Shown here: in pieces, positions 25,629-34,276 of the stretch | Numbering within the stretch: the first letter of the stretch is position 1 | Layout: each line of letters begins with the position of its first letter | Assembly: GCA_016839635.1 (NCBI GenBank) | Contig: JAEOTV010000012.1 | Coordinates: forward strand, 1-45,981 | Direction of reading: 5' to 3' | Origin: Promethearchaeota archaeon | Lineage (GTDB): Archaea > Asgardarchaeota > Lokiarchaeia > Sigynarchaeales > SOKP01 | DNA length: 45,981 bases | The notes under the pieces: generated by a model | What the model was told of the DNA's origin: nothing | Databases searched by the model: none | What the model saw: the letters and a program-made list of their open reading frames with translations, nothing else | Position numbers and translations under genes: made by a program

Positions 25629-26384
25629 ATGTTACTTTGGATTATATTGTTTAGTGTTTTAGGAAGTGTTGGTGCTATATTAGCTGCTTCAATTTTTATT
25701 TTAATAGGTGAAAGGATTCAAAAGAAGTTAGTAACAGCATTACTTTCTTTTGCAACAGGAACTTTACTTACCGCAGCATTGATAGGATTGATCCCTGAAG
25801 CTATTGAAGCTGCTGGTGAACCTCACCTGATAACCATGGTAATTTTAGGTGGAATACTTTTCTTTTTCTTCTTAGAAAAGTTTTTAATATGGAGAAACTG
25901 CCAAGTTAATGATTGTGAAATTCATAATCAAGCCCCTGGACCTTTAATACTAATTGGTGATGCTTTTCATAATTTTACTGATGGAATTGTAATAGCCGCA
26001 TCCTTTTTAGCTAATTTTGGTGTTGGGCTTGCAGCAGGAATCACAATAATAATGCATGAAATCCCTCAAGAAACAGGAGATTTCGCAATTTTACTGAATA
26101 ATGGAATGTCAAAGAAAAAAGCTCTTATTTATAATTTATTATCTAGTTCAGCAACAATACCTTCTGCTATTATTAGTTATTTTGTTCTAGACATTTTTCA
26201 AACAACGGTACCATTTTTTCTGGCAATTTCAGCAGCAAGCTTTCTATATATTGCATTATCAGATCTAACCCCTCAACTTCATCAAAAAACGGAATCAAAA
26301 GAAATTCTGAAGCAATTGATTTTAGTAGTACTCGGAATTCTCATAATGGTATTAGTTATATTTTTAGGAGGACATAATCATTAA
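25629..26384 (+). CDS. ZIP family divalent metal transporter
   Basis: 251-residue membrane protein with about eight helices that imports zinc or a related metal (Fe, Mn) into the cytoplasm. The two signature helices are present: HNFTDG (His114, Asn115, Asp118) in helix 4 and HEIPQETGD (His143, Glu144) in helix 5, which form the metal path. Between helices 3 and 4 is a short loop with Cys and His (NCQVNDCEIHN) that may bind metal. It is transcribed from a promoter with tandem palindromes and followed 18 bases later by a DtxR-type regulator. Within a lysine locus it could supply zinc for Kce and lysine 2,3-aminomutase, or iron for clusters. The exact metal is not decided by sequence. Confidence 0.9.
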   Translation: MLLWIILFSVLGSVGAILAASIFILIGERIQKKLVTALLSFATGTLLTAALIGLIPEAIEAAGEPHLITMVILGGILFFFFLEKFLIWRNCQVNDCEIHNQAPGPLILIGDAFHNFTDGIVIAASFLANFGVGLAAGITIIMHEIPQETGDFAILLNNGMSKKKALIYNLLSSSATIPSAIISYFVLDIFQTTVPFFLAISAASFLYIALSDLTPQLHQKTESKEILKQLILVVLGILIMVLVIFLGGHNH

Positions 26385-26402
26385 TACTTACGGGATTTAA
26401 TC

Positions 26403-26834
26403 ATGCTTGACATAGATTATCAAATTTTGAAAATTATTTATAGAAATAATGGTAAGGTAAGAATAAAACAAATTCAAGAAGAAGTTAAGACAAAACAAGA
26501 GATTGAAATTCCATTATCAACAATCAATAGTTGCATTGAGAGACTTGAAAAAAAAGATTATGTAGATTGGATAAGATATTCTCCTCTCAAATTGACAGAA
26601 AATGGTGAAAATTTAGCAATAGAATTAATTCGGCATGCACGGTTATTAGAAATGTTACTTTATAATGAACTAGAATTAAGCGCTAAAGAAGCTCATATTG
26701 AAAGTGAAAAATTCAATTTATTGTTCTCTTGTAATACAATCAATAAAATTTGCGAGAAATATGAACATCCATCAGAATGCCCTTGTGGTGACACAATATT
26801 AAGCTCTATTAATTGTTACTGTGAAAAAGAGTGA
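26403..26834 (+). CDS. DtxR/MntR family metal-dependent transcription regulator
   Basis: 143 residues. The N-terminal winged helix-turn-helix (about 1-70; STINSCIERLEKKDYVDW is the recognition helix and wing start) is followed by the metal-binding dimerisation domain. Candidate ligands are His78, Glu83, His98 and Glu102, in the order seen in DtxR/MntR, and a HPSECPCG segment (His122, Cys126, Cys128) as in iron-type members. No C-terminal SH3 domain is present; instead the chain ends with NCYCEKE, two more cysteines. It probably controls its own operon with the ZIP gene through the tandem palindromes upstream. Whether it senses Zn, Fe or Mn is open; the extra cysteines lean towards Zn or Fe. 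Confidence 0.87.
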   Translation: MLDIDYQILKIIYRNNGKVRIKQIQEEVKTKQEIEIPLSTINSCIERLEKKDYVDWIRYSPLKLTENGENLAIELIRHARLLEMLLYNELELSAKEAHIESEKFNLLFSCNTINKICEKYEHPSECPCGDTILSSINCYCEKE

Positions 26835-26861
26835 GTGATTCTTAATAGAATATCATAATTC

Positions 26862-27899
26862 TTACACATATTTTTTTTTAAATATGTTCTGTAACGTTTC
26901 AGACTCTCTTACTAAATCCAAAGAAATTTGAGCATGGTTCTTTGCATATCCACAGCCAATTAACATTTTAACATCTTTTCCAATTCCCTCAGCTCCTAAT
27001 GCTGCTTTTGTAAAACTAGTTGCCATAGAAAAGAAATAAACTATCCCCTCATCTTTAACTGGAAGAATACTGGACATTTCGGTGTCCGGAATACTTAAAC
27101 AATTTATAGATATATCTACTTCTTTTCCGTTATTTATTGCATAAACTCTTTCTAAAACTTCTACAGGTTTTAATATGTCAGCAATTATTACTTCATCGCA
27201 AAACTGCGTATTTTTAAGAAATTCTGCTCGCATTTCATTTCTAGCTTGTCCTATGACTTTTCCTTTTGTCCCAACGACTTTTTTTGCCATTAAGGAACAC
27301 ATCAATCCAGATTTTCCTGTGGCTCCTAACAATAGGACGGTATCACCCGTTTTTACTAAATTTTTTACTTGAGCTGGAGCCCCTGCAACATCAAGAATAG
27401 CTAATGCTAAGGTATCTTCCATATCTTCCGGTAATTTAGCGTATATTCCACTTTCAAACAGAATGGCTTTACCTTCAATTTCTACTCTATCGATATCAAG
27501 GTGGATATTTAAAATTTTATCTATTCGAAGTGGGGTAAGCGATAGTGAAACAAGTGTCGCAATCTTATCTCCAACTTTTAGATCAATTTTTCCTTTCAAT
27601 ATTTCACCAATTTCTTCTACTTTTCCTATTAACATGCCCCCAGAACCAGTAACGGGATTTTGCATTTTACCCCTTTCATTTACGATATTCTTGATTTTTT
27701 CACCAATTTTTTTTACATCATCCTTTGCTTCTTCTTTAAGTTGAGTAAAACTTGCCGAATCAATGTTCAAATAGTCTACATCAATTAAGATTTCATTGTT
27801 AAATATATTCATGTCATTTGATATCTTTTTTGCCGGTTGGGGTAATGATCCCTCTGGTTCAATTACTCTATGGGTTCCGTATTTAGATCCTTTTCTCAT
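26862..27899 (-). CDS. kdd: L-erythro-3,5-diaminohexanoate dehydrogenase
   Basis: NAD(P)-dependent oxidative deamination of 3,5-diaminohexanoate to 3-keto-5-aminohexanoate (5-amino-3-oxohexanoate), third stage of lysine fermentation. It is a zinc-alcohol-dehydrogenase-like fold without the usual zinc cysteines. The Kdd signature NPVTGSGGMLIG lies at 81-92, and the Rossmann segment LLGATGKSGLMC follows at about 188. The N-terminal KYGTHRVIEPEGSLPQPA also matches the family. 345 aa, normal length. It converges on the DtxR gene (27-base gap) and leads a SAM methyltransferase and kce on the same strand, which are upstream in transcription order; gaps of 26-32 bases suggest one operon. Confidence 0.94.
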   Translation of the reverse strand: MRKGSKYGTHRVIEPEGSLPQPAKKISNDMNIFNNEILIDVDYLNIDSASFTQLKEEAKDDVKKIGEKIKNIVNERGKMQNPVTGSGGMLIGKVEEIGEILKGKIDLKVGDKIATLVSLSLTPLRIDKILNIHLDIDRVEIEGKAILFESGIYAKLPEDMEDTLALAILDVAGAPAQVKNLVKTGDTVLLLGATGKSGLMCSLMAKKVVGTKGKVIGQARNEMRAEFLKNTQFCDEVIIADILKPVEVLERVYAINNGKEVDISINCLSIPDTEMSSILPVKDEGIVYFFSMATSFTKAALGAEGIGKDVKMLIGCGYAKNHAQISLDLVRESETLQNIFKKKYV

Positions 27900-27931
27900 A
27901 ATATCACATTATTCATTTTAATAATTTATTT

Positions 27932-28642
27932 TTACAGTTTTATTCCAATATAAAGCCCTCTTCCTTTCATTAGGCCATCTTTTAAAAATTCTGACTTTAG
28001 TCCTGAATTAGTCATGTACTCCAAAAATATATCAATCTCAAAGAGCCCTAATTCATGTTTTTCAGAATAATATAGAACATCTTTGTTTCTTTCAGCAATT
28101 AAATAATAAAATTCTAAGATTGATAAATCACCTTCAATTTTAGTTGTATTTAACCTAGCTATTTTAATATCTTCAGTATCATAAGTTGTCATTCCCGGAC
28201 GTCCAGCATCATAAGTTGATTTAGTAAGCCATGGTTCAATGATTACGACCCCACCCTTTTTTAAATGTTTAGAAAAGTTTTGAAGAGTTTGTTCTAAATT
28301 ATCATATGTTTTCACATGTCCAATAGAACTAAATAAACTGATAATGACATCAAATTTTTTGTTGAGATCTAACGTAATCATGTCTGCTTGAAGGAAAGTA
28401 ACTCCAATAATATTTCCTTTGGCAACATCCAATATTTCAGTATTAAGATCACATCCTATACAAGAAAATTTATCTTTTAAATATTCTATATGCTTACCTG
28501 TTCCGCAGCCAACATCAAGCAATTCATTTCCTTCAGATTTTTTGTGTTTTTTAATTAATTTCTTAATCCTTTTAATTTCTGCCTTATAATCCTTCCATGA
28601 ATAAATTAAATCATAAAATTTTGCTAATTCTTTATACATCAT
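27932..28642 (-). CDS. Class I SAM-dependent methyltransferase in the lysine operon
   Basis: 236 residues. It starts YKELAKFYDLIYSWKDY, with SAM motif I LLDVGCGTGKH (about 41-51), the acidic end of strand 2 in CIGCDLN, motif II LQADM and IIEPWL after strand 5. The shape is that of small-molecule N- or O-methyltransferases. It is placed between kce and kdd with gaps of 26 and 32 bases, so it is almost certainly co-transcribed with them, yet no methylation step is known in lysine fermentation. It may act on beta-lysine or another diamino acid to make a betaine-like osmolyte, or be unrelated. Substrate is unknown. Confidence 0.82.
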   Translation of the reverse strand: MMYKELAKFYDLIYSWKDYKAEIKRIKKLIKKHKKSEGNELLDVGCGTGKHIEYLKDKFSCIGCDLNTEILDVAKGNIIGVTFLQADMITLDLNKKFDVIISLFSSIGHVKTYDNLEQTLQNFSKHLKKGGVVIIEPWLTKSTYDAGRPGMTTYDTEDIKIARLNTTKIEGDLSILEFYYLIAERNKDVLYYSEKHELGLFEIDIFLEYMTNSGLKSEFLKDGLMKGRGLYIGIKL

Positions 28643-28668
28643 TGTTTTTCAACCTCTATGTAAGTAAC

Positions 28669-29496
28669 TTACCTAAGGCCTAAGATATTACGTGCATCCT
28701 CAGGTGTGGCAATCTCTCTTCCTAATTCATTAGAAATCCTAACAACTTTTTCAACGAGTTCTCCATTTGATTTTGCTAAAATTCCTTTAGACAAATAGAT
28801 ATTATCTTCAAAACCTACTCTTACATGTCCCCCCAATATTATTGACATTGTTATCATCGGGAATTCATATCTACCAATCCCTCCAACACAAAATGTGGTG
28901 TTTTTAGGAATACTATTAACTAGGAAAAGCAAATCCCTAGGGCTAGCGTCAATTCCCCCTTTTACTCCTAACATGAAATTAAAGTGCATGGGATCTTTTA
29001 TAATTCCTCGATTATTTAATCTTAAAGCCATGTCAACCATTCCTTTGTCAAAACACTCCAATTCATATTTAATTCCACGCTTGTTCATTTCTTCAGCAAA
29101 ATATATTATGGTATTTTCAGTATTCATAAAAATTTCATCTCCACCAATCCAATTCATTGTACCACAATCAAGTGTTGCCATTTCAGGAGCTGGATCTAAA
29201 TAGATGGGTTGGAGTCTCTCTTCATTGGTCATTCCTACCGCTCCACCGGTAGAAGGTAAAATAATTACATCAGAACACCTTTTTTTTATTTCTTCAAAAC
29301 AGACTTTAAATCTTTCTTTGTTCTGAGTAGATGTCCCGTCATCTTCTCTAACATGTAAATGAATAATACTTGCTCCTGCGTTATAGGCAGATTCTGCTTC
29401 TTCACCAATTTCTTGAACAGTATAGGGAATATTAGGATTATATTCTTTTGATACTTCTGCACCACAAATTGCTGAAGTAATTATTAATTTATCCAT
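28669..29496 (-). CDS. kce: 3-keto-5-aminohexanoate cleavage enzyme (BKACE family)
   Basis: Zinc enzyme: 3-keto-5-aminohexanoate + acetyl-CoA to acetoacetate + 3-aminobutyryl-CoA. The 275-residue TIM barrel keeps the residues known from the Cloacamonas enzyme at the same numbers: zinc ligands His46, His48 (HLHVRED) and Glu230, plus Glu14, Ser82, Arg226 and Asp231. This collinearity makes the true lysine-pathway activity more likely than another member of the broad BKACE (DUF849) family. It starts with ATG at 29496 and leads the kce-methyltransferase-kdd operon. The product, 3-aminobutyryl-CoA, would be used by the aminotransferase at 30835-32085. Confidence 0.95.
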   Translation of the reverse strand: MDKLIITSAICGAEVSKEYNPNIPYTVQEIGEEAESAYNAGASIIHLHVREDDGTSTQNKERFKVCFEEIKKRCSDVIILPSTGGAVGMTNEERLQPIYLDPAPEMATLDCGTMNWIGGDEIFMNTENTIIYFAEEMNKRGIKYELECFDKGMVDMALRLNNRGIIKDPMHFNFMLGVKGGIDASPRDLLFLVNSIPKNTTFCVGGIGRYEFPMITMSIILGGHVRVGFEDNIYLSKGILAKSNGELVEKVVRISNELGREIATPEDARNILGLR

Positions 29497-29662
29497 ATCA
29501 TCATCAATCTTTCTATTGTTTTAAGTTTAATTACTACAACGCTTTTTACAGATAAGGATATTTCTAAATATGAAAACATATATGACACATCTTAGGTTAA
29601 TTTTTAAAAAAATCCGCTATTCTATATATTATCAAGGGAAATTAGGAACGGTTAGATAATCT

Positions 29663-30832
29663 ATGGATAATGATATAATAACAGATAGCTTTGATGATCC
29701 TACTGAAACTAAAAGCACTTTCTTTCAAATTGATTTTTTGAAAAGTATAATGATTGCTTTTGTTATTATTGATCATTCTTTTCACGCTTCATTAAGACCT
29801 TATCTTGGTGGTGAATTATGGATAAGGATGGCAATCCCCGTTTTCTTGATTATAATGGGATTTAATATGGGTAAATCCTTCGAAAGGAAAGGAGATAAAT
29901 CATTAAAAGAGTTATATTCAAAGGAGTATTTCAAAAATAAGTTTTGGCGCTATATTTTTCCTTACATTATTCTCTATATAGTGTCTACAATAGTAGGTTT
30001 TATCATCTATGGTATTAATTTTCCTGATCAGTTAAGTAACAATTGGATTATTGACTATATTATTTATCAACAAGAACTTTTTGCTGGGCCTGGAAATTGG
30101 TTTATTCCAATAGTTTTTCAATCAATTTTTGTTATGCCAATTTTATACAAACTATTTTCTAAATGGCCAAAAATATCTCTTATTTTATGTTACTTAATAG
30201 AATTTTGTATGCACTTATTAGCTTTTTTTATAGTTGGTGAAATCACTACTCTTTCTGATTGGACTATAGAACTTTATTTTCGTTATATTATTCTAATGTA
30301 TCTTTCATCTATTGGATTAGGATTTTGGTTCTCGAAAAACTATAATCTTTTTAGTAAAAAAAATTGGTTTGTATGGATCTTACTTCCAATTAGTGTCCTA
30401 TATCTTATAACGTATGAGTTTTTTGGATTTAGATTAGCCATTGACGGATCTGAGATATTACGAGGTGATTATAATATGTTAACAAATCCCTACTCAGCTT
30501 TTATAATTTTATTAGTTTTAAAATTATTTCCTCAAGATAGCAATAAAAAAATTACTAAAGGGATTATTATGATAGGAAAATCTACTTTCCATATTTTTTT
30601 AATTCAAGATATATATTTTGCAATTACATATGCTGTTCATGGTCCTATCTGGGGGCCATTTAGTAGCCCTCAAATAGTTGGCAACATTTTTGGTATTGTA
30701 TTTGATATATTTTGGTTGAATTTTATCTTGCTAATTATGAATTGGGTTATTTGCATATCTTTAGGTGTTATGTGGTTGTTTTTGGAGAATAAAATAAGGA
30801 AGATTAGATTAATTAAGCAAAATATTATTTAA
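29663..30832 (+). CDS. Acyltransferase-3-like integral membrane protein
   Basis: 389-residue protein with about ten hydrophobic helices. The first block, FLKSIMIAFVIIDHSFHASL followed by MAIPVFLIIMGFNMG, fits the opening of the acyltransferase 3 / OpgC / DUF1624 group, where a conserved His in helix 1 and an Arg further on act on acyl groups for cell-surface sugars. Here Asp and His are next to each other (DHSFH). A TATA-like TCTATATATT lies about 35 bases before the ATG, and an AGGAACGG stretch may be the ribosome site. It is inserted between two lysine genes on the other strand and has no evident link to them. Function beyond membrane acyl transfer is uncertain. Confidence 0.65.
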   Translation: MDNDIITDSFDDPTETKSTFFQIDFLKSIMIAFVIIDHSFHASLRPYLGGELWIRMAIPVFLIIMGFNMGKSFERKGDKSLKELYSKEYFKNKFWRYIFPYIILYIVSTIVGFIIYGINFPDQLSNNWIIDYIIYQQELFAGPGNWFIPIVFQSIFVMPILYKLFSKWPKISLILCYLIEFCMHLLAFFIVGEITTLSDWTIELYFRYIILMYLSSIGLGFWFSKNYNLFSKKNWFVWILLPISVLYLITYEFFGFRLAIDGSEILRGDYNMLTNPYSAFIILLVLKLFPQDSNKKITKGIIMIGKSTFHIFLIQDIYFAITYAVHGPIWGPFSSPQIVGNIFGIVFDIFWLNFILLIMNWVICISLGVMWLFLENKIRKIRLIKQNII

Positions 30833-30834
30833 AA

Positions 30835-32085
30835 CTAGATTTTTTTACATTCTTTTAATGATTCATATATCATTTCTGAAGCATATTCTAAGTCTTCACT
30901 TGAATGCCGATATGCGATATATCCATGATGGTATGGCTGAAGAAAGACTTTTCGACGTATCAATTGTCTATAAAATTCTTCTCGAGTTTTTCTATATAAG
31001 TAATCTGGATCAGGTTCAAATGTAATATAAGGCATCCAAGGACTACCAGTAAATTTACATGAAACTCCAGTATCAGTTATGTGATTCTTAACTTGTTTTG
31101 AGAAATCTTCTCCTTTCTTTTGAATATTATCTAAAACATTCTCACGTTCAAGAAATTCAATGGTTTTTAGAGAAGCAACCTGAGATAAACTATTAGGGAA
31201 AAATGTCGAACTTAGAAATACTTTTTCGACTAGAACATCCATAAATTCCTTTTTACCTACAAGTGTACTTATTGGGTATCCATTTCCCATTGCTTTACCA
31301 AAAGCTGCAAGATCAGGAATAACTCCAAATAATTTTTGCGCTCCACCCATATCTACTCTAAAACCTGTTCTTATCTCATCATATATTAGTAAAGCATTAT
31401 TTTCATTTGCTAATTTTCGAAGTCCTTCTAGGTATCCTGGTTTTGGCATTTCAACCTCTCGGCCACCAGGAGTATGAATCGGGTTAACCATAATAGCTGC
31501 TACTTCATCTTGGTTCTTTTTAAACAAGTTTTCAACTTCTTCTAGATTATTAAATTCAAACTCATAAAAATCCTCATATAATTTCTTGGGTATTCCCGCT
31601 TCAATTCCATGGACCTCACTGAAAGCATCATACCAGCCATGGTATCCACAACTTAGAATCTTCAGTTTTTTTGTATATGCTCTAGCTACTCTAATTGCTG
31701 CGGTTGTTGCATCAGTCCCCATCTTCATTAATACCATCTTTTCACAGCAAGGTATTAAATCTCTTAACTTTTTGGCTAGTTTATTTTGCACTTGTTGAGT
31801 AAGAGACATACAAAATCCTTTATTACGGATTTGTTCAATAACAGCATTATCAATTTCATCTTCTCTGTGTCCAATGATTATTGGCCCATAAGCACACAAC
31901 ATGTCAATATATTCATTTCCATCTACATCTATTACTTTTCCACCTTTAGCAGACTCAAAAAATATTGGATATTCCCCTTCAATAAAATTATAGGGTCTTC
32001 TTATACCAAGTATTGCTCCTGGGATTAATTGTAAGGCTTCATCATACAATTTGAATGTATTAGTAAGATTTAATTTATCAGTCAA
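30835..32085 (-). CDS. kat: Class III aminotransferase, probable 3-aminobutyryl-CoA aminotransferase (Kat)
   Basis: PLP enzyme resembling glutamate-1-semialdehyde aminomutase, 416 aa: YHGWYD at 148-153, DEIRTGFR (Asp236) and the Schiff-base Lys264 in AFGKAMGNGYP. No heme-pathway gene is nearby; instead it sits on the lysine strand behind kce. In Candidatus Cloacamonas a GSA-like acyl-CoA beta-transaminase replaces the lyase Kal and turns 3-aminobutyryl-CoA + 2-oxoglutarate into acetoacetyl-CoA + glutamate. Kal is absent from this window, so the same role is the best reading. The start is TTG at 32085 with GGAGAG 5 bases upstream. Alternatives are a true GSAM or another beta-amino-acid transaminase. 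The family is certain, the substrate inferred. Confidence 0.75.
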   Translation of the reverse strand: MTDKLNLTNTFKLYDEALQLIPGAILGIRRPYNFIEGEYPIFFESAKGGKVIDVDGNEYIDMLCAYGPIIIGHREDEIDNAVIEQIRNKGFCMSLTQQVQNKLAKKLRDLIPCCEKMVLMKMGTDATTAAIRVARAYTKKLKILSCGYHGWYDAFSEVHGIEAGIPKKLYEDFYEFEFNNLEEVENLFKKNQDEVAAIMVNPIHTPGGREVEMPKPGYLEGLRKLANENNALLIYDEIRTGFRVDMGGAQKLFGVIPDLAAFGKAMGNGYPISTLVGKKEFMDVLVEKVFLSSTFFPNSLSQVASLKTIEFLERENVLDNIQKKGEDFSKQVKNHITDTGVSCKFTGSPWMPYITFEPDPDYLYRKTREEFYRQLIRRKVFLQPYHHGYIAYRHSSEDLEYASEMIYESLKECKKI

Positions 32086-32316
32086 TTTCTCTCTCCAAAT
32101 TTTCTAATAATATAGCAATTAATTATTAAACATTGTTATTGAAGGTTTCTAAACAAAATTACACATTAATCTAATATTCCACAAGATTATCATTAGTTTT
32201 ACCTTTTCAATTAAAACAGAAGTTTTGCTCTAATTATATTCCATAACAGATTCATTTTTGTTTTAATAATATTTTAGTGTCAATAGGAAAAGCAAATCAT
32301 AAGGTGTTGGAAAAAA

Positions 32317-32490
32317 ATGTCAAATAAACTTGTTTGCAGTGTATGTGGTTCAGAAAAAGAGGTTCCGGTTTGTTGTGAGAAATCAATGATGGCAAAGGAT
32401 GGATATTTACTCTGTTGTTGTTCAAAAGAATGTGGATACCAACCTATTCCTGAGTGTTGTGGAATAAAAATGGAATATATTTACCATTAA
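32317..32490 (+). CDS. 57-residue Cys-rich mini-protein (zinc-ribbon-like)
   Basis: Short gene with a good GGTG ribosome site (32303-32306) before ATG 32317 and TAA at 32488. Eleven of 57 residues are Cys: CSVCG near the N-terminus, then CC, CCC, C and CC further on, which could make two zinc or iron-sulfur sites. The spacing CxxCG suits a zinc ribbon or rubredoxin-like knuckle. It starts 231 bases from the divergent aminotransferase and ends 39 bases before the stop of the convergent coiled-coil gene, so it is a single-gene unit. No family was recognised. Similar tiny Cys-rich proteins act as metal stores, redox carriers or nucleic-acid binders. Confidence 0.75.
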   Translation: MSNKLVCSVCGSEKEVPVCCEKSMMAKDGYLLCCCSKECGYQPIPECCGIKMEYIYH

Positions 32491-32529
32491 GAAAATAATA
32501 AAAAAGAAATAAAGAGAAAATAAGATAAT

Positions 32530-34110
32530 CTACCAAACTAGATTAGCTATAATATCTTTTGCTGTTTCAGCTTGCTTTTTACTTAAAATTTTGCGGATTC
32601 TTAAGTCATTAATAGCATCCTCAAGACGCGTGTCTAAATTTTTTGTTTCCATCAAATTATTATTATCAGATTGAGTTTCGACCAATTCAATCATTGCATT
32701 GTCCTTATTCATTAAATCTCTTAATTTTTGTCGAAATCCCGCTTTCACTTTCGTTTCAACTTTTTTACCTTTATCAATCAATATAGGAAGGATTGGAGCT
32801 CTTTCAGTAGTTCTATTCGTATTAGGATCGGTAAAGAAGAAAATATATATTGGAATCCCCACTATGACGTTTTGAGTTTTAATTTCAAGAGAATAGTTGG
32901 CAAAGAAGTTTTGTACTCCGGTCATTTCCTTATCTTTAACAAATTCAATATTGTCTAAAGATGATTGTTTCTCAGTCTTGATTTGAGCAACAGTATCTTC
33001 TGCAGAAGTTAAATCTTTACTAAGTCCGCTGTGTTTTGCTTCAATTTGTTTTTCGACTTCTGCTTTTTTCCTTTCTAATTCTCTGATTTTTTGCTGTTTT
33101 GTTTTTTCGAGATCAGAAATTTCTCGCTGAACATTTTTTCTTAATTGGGCAATTTCATTATTATATCTGCTAATTGAATCTCCCAATTCTCTATATTTTA
33201 CATTGATGTCCTTTAAACCTTCTTCTACTAAGAAAAGATCGCGGTTATTAATTGCATTTTTCAACCCATCAACACTATTTTTAATTGTATTAAGGTTATT
33301 ATTCAATTCTCCAGTTTTATCATTAATTTTATATTTTCCTAACTTTACTAACTCCTCAGGAGATTTTTCAATCTTTTTTTCTTTTTCTGCTTGAATTTCC
33401 TTATTAAGTATAGCAAGTTGCTTTTCTTCTTCTCCTGTATCAACTTTAGTATCTCTAATTTTGTCTGCTTCTTTCCCTCCTCTTTCTACCCATCGTTCGC
33501 ACAATTTTATAATAGCATCTCCAAACGTATCAAGCAATTTAACATCTTTCTGTGAAACATAAACGGGGATTTCTGGTGCGATCTTTGCTTGATTAACGCT
33601 TTTAGTGATAGGTCCTCCTTCTAGGATAAAATAAGGTGTCGAATGAGAACTTAAATCATATTGATTAAGAAAGAAATTTTGGAAATACTCAACTTCATTA
33701 GTGCTAAATAAAGCCTCTTGAATAACAGTTCCACGTTTAAAGTTTTTTGAACGCCTTAGATATGTATTATTATAAGTTTGTAATGAACTTAAGAATGATT
33801 CGGGATCAGCCCCCTTAATAACATTTTCAGGTCTTGGTGGCATTTGAGCAAATTCTCCCACACTTAATTTCTCTTGCTTATTTAAGAGATAACTAAATAC
33901 AGAAGCTCTTGTATCACTTAATGGAATTAACCGAACCGGCCAGAATGCTGTTGAAATTTTTGAAATTTTTCCCATCTTTTTAAGACTTTTACCATAAATA
34001 CTAATACAATCGATTAACCCCATAGCTAATTCGTTTAATAAGGCTGCTTGACTCCGTGTAGGAGTCACTTCGCCCATATTAATTAAATAAGGAACTACTT
34101 TATTAACCAT
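32530..34110 (-). CDS. Uncharacterised coiled-coil protein
   Basis: 526 residues, no family recognised. Residues 1-220 are globular with VRLIPLSDTRASVFSYLL and VYVSQKDVKLLDTFGDAI. Residues about 225-410 are rich in Glu, Lys and Gln with heptad-like spacing (SDLEKTKQQKIRELERKKAE), a long coiled coil broken once. A small alpha/beta part follows (VGIPIYIFFFTDP, 424-436), then a helical tail. No signal peptide or membrane segment is seen. The general build (head, coil, tail) suits a structural, cytoskeleton-like or tethering protein. It is monocistronic and divergent from the SDR operon. The ATG at 34110 is the only sensible start. Confidence 0.65.
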   Translation of the reverse strand: MVNKVVPYLINMGEVTPTRSQAALLNELAMGLIDCISIYGKSLKKMGKISKISTAFWPVRLIPLSDTRASVFSYLLNKQEKLSVGEFAQMPPRPENVIKGADPESFLSSLQTYNNTYLRRSKNFKRGTVIQEALFSTNEVEYFQNFFLNQYDLSSHSTPYFILEGGPITKSVNQAKIAPEIPVYVSQKDVKLLDTFGDAIIKLCERWVERGGKEADKIRDTKVDTGEEEKQLAILNKEIQAEKEKKIEKSPEELVKLGKYKINDKTGELNNNLNTIKNSVDGLKNAINNRDLFLVEEGLKDINVKYRELGDSISRYNNEIAQLRKNVQREISDLEKTKQQKIRELERKKAEVEKQIEAKHSGLSKDLTSAEDTVAQIKTEKQSSLDNIEFVKDKEMTGVQNFFANYSLEIKTQNVIVGIPIYIFFFTDPNTNRTTERAPILPILIDKGKKVETKVKAGFRQKLRDLMNKDNAMIELVETQSDNNNLMETKNLDTRLEDAINDLRIRKILSKKQAETAKDIIANLVW

Positions 34111-34276
34111 ATTTTATTCACTTGATATTTCTATACTTATTTTTAATATCAGTATTATAATTAATGTTATGGTTTTGAGTGAAGTTCATCATATTTAGAT
34201 TAAAAATTTAAATAAAATAAGAGAAAAGTAATATCATTGATTAGAGTTAATAAATGAGATTAAATGTGGAAAAATA

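Noticed and set aside
29570..29659. 29-codon ORF ending just before the acyltransferase-like gene
   Set aside because: It lies across the likely TATA box of that gene, has no ribosome site and no recognisable composition; it is more likely promoter DNA.
30835..32085. Heme-pathway glutamate-1-semialdehyde aminomutase (HemL)
   Set aside because: The fold matches, but no heme gene is nearby and the lysine context favours an acyl-CoA beta-transaminase; kept only as an alternative.
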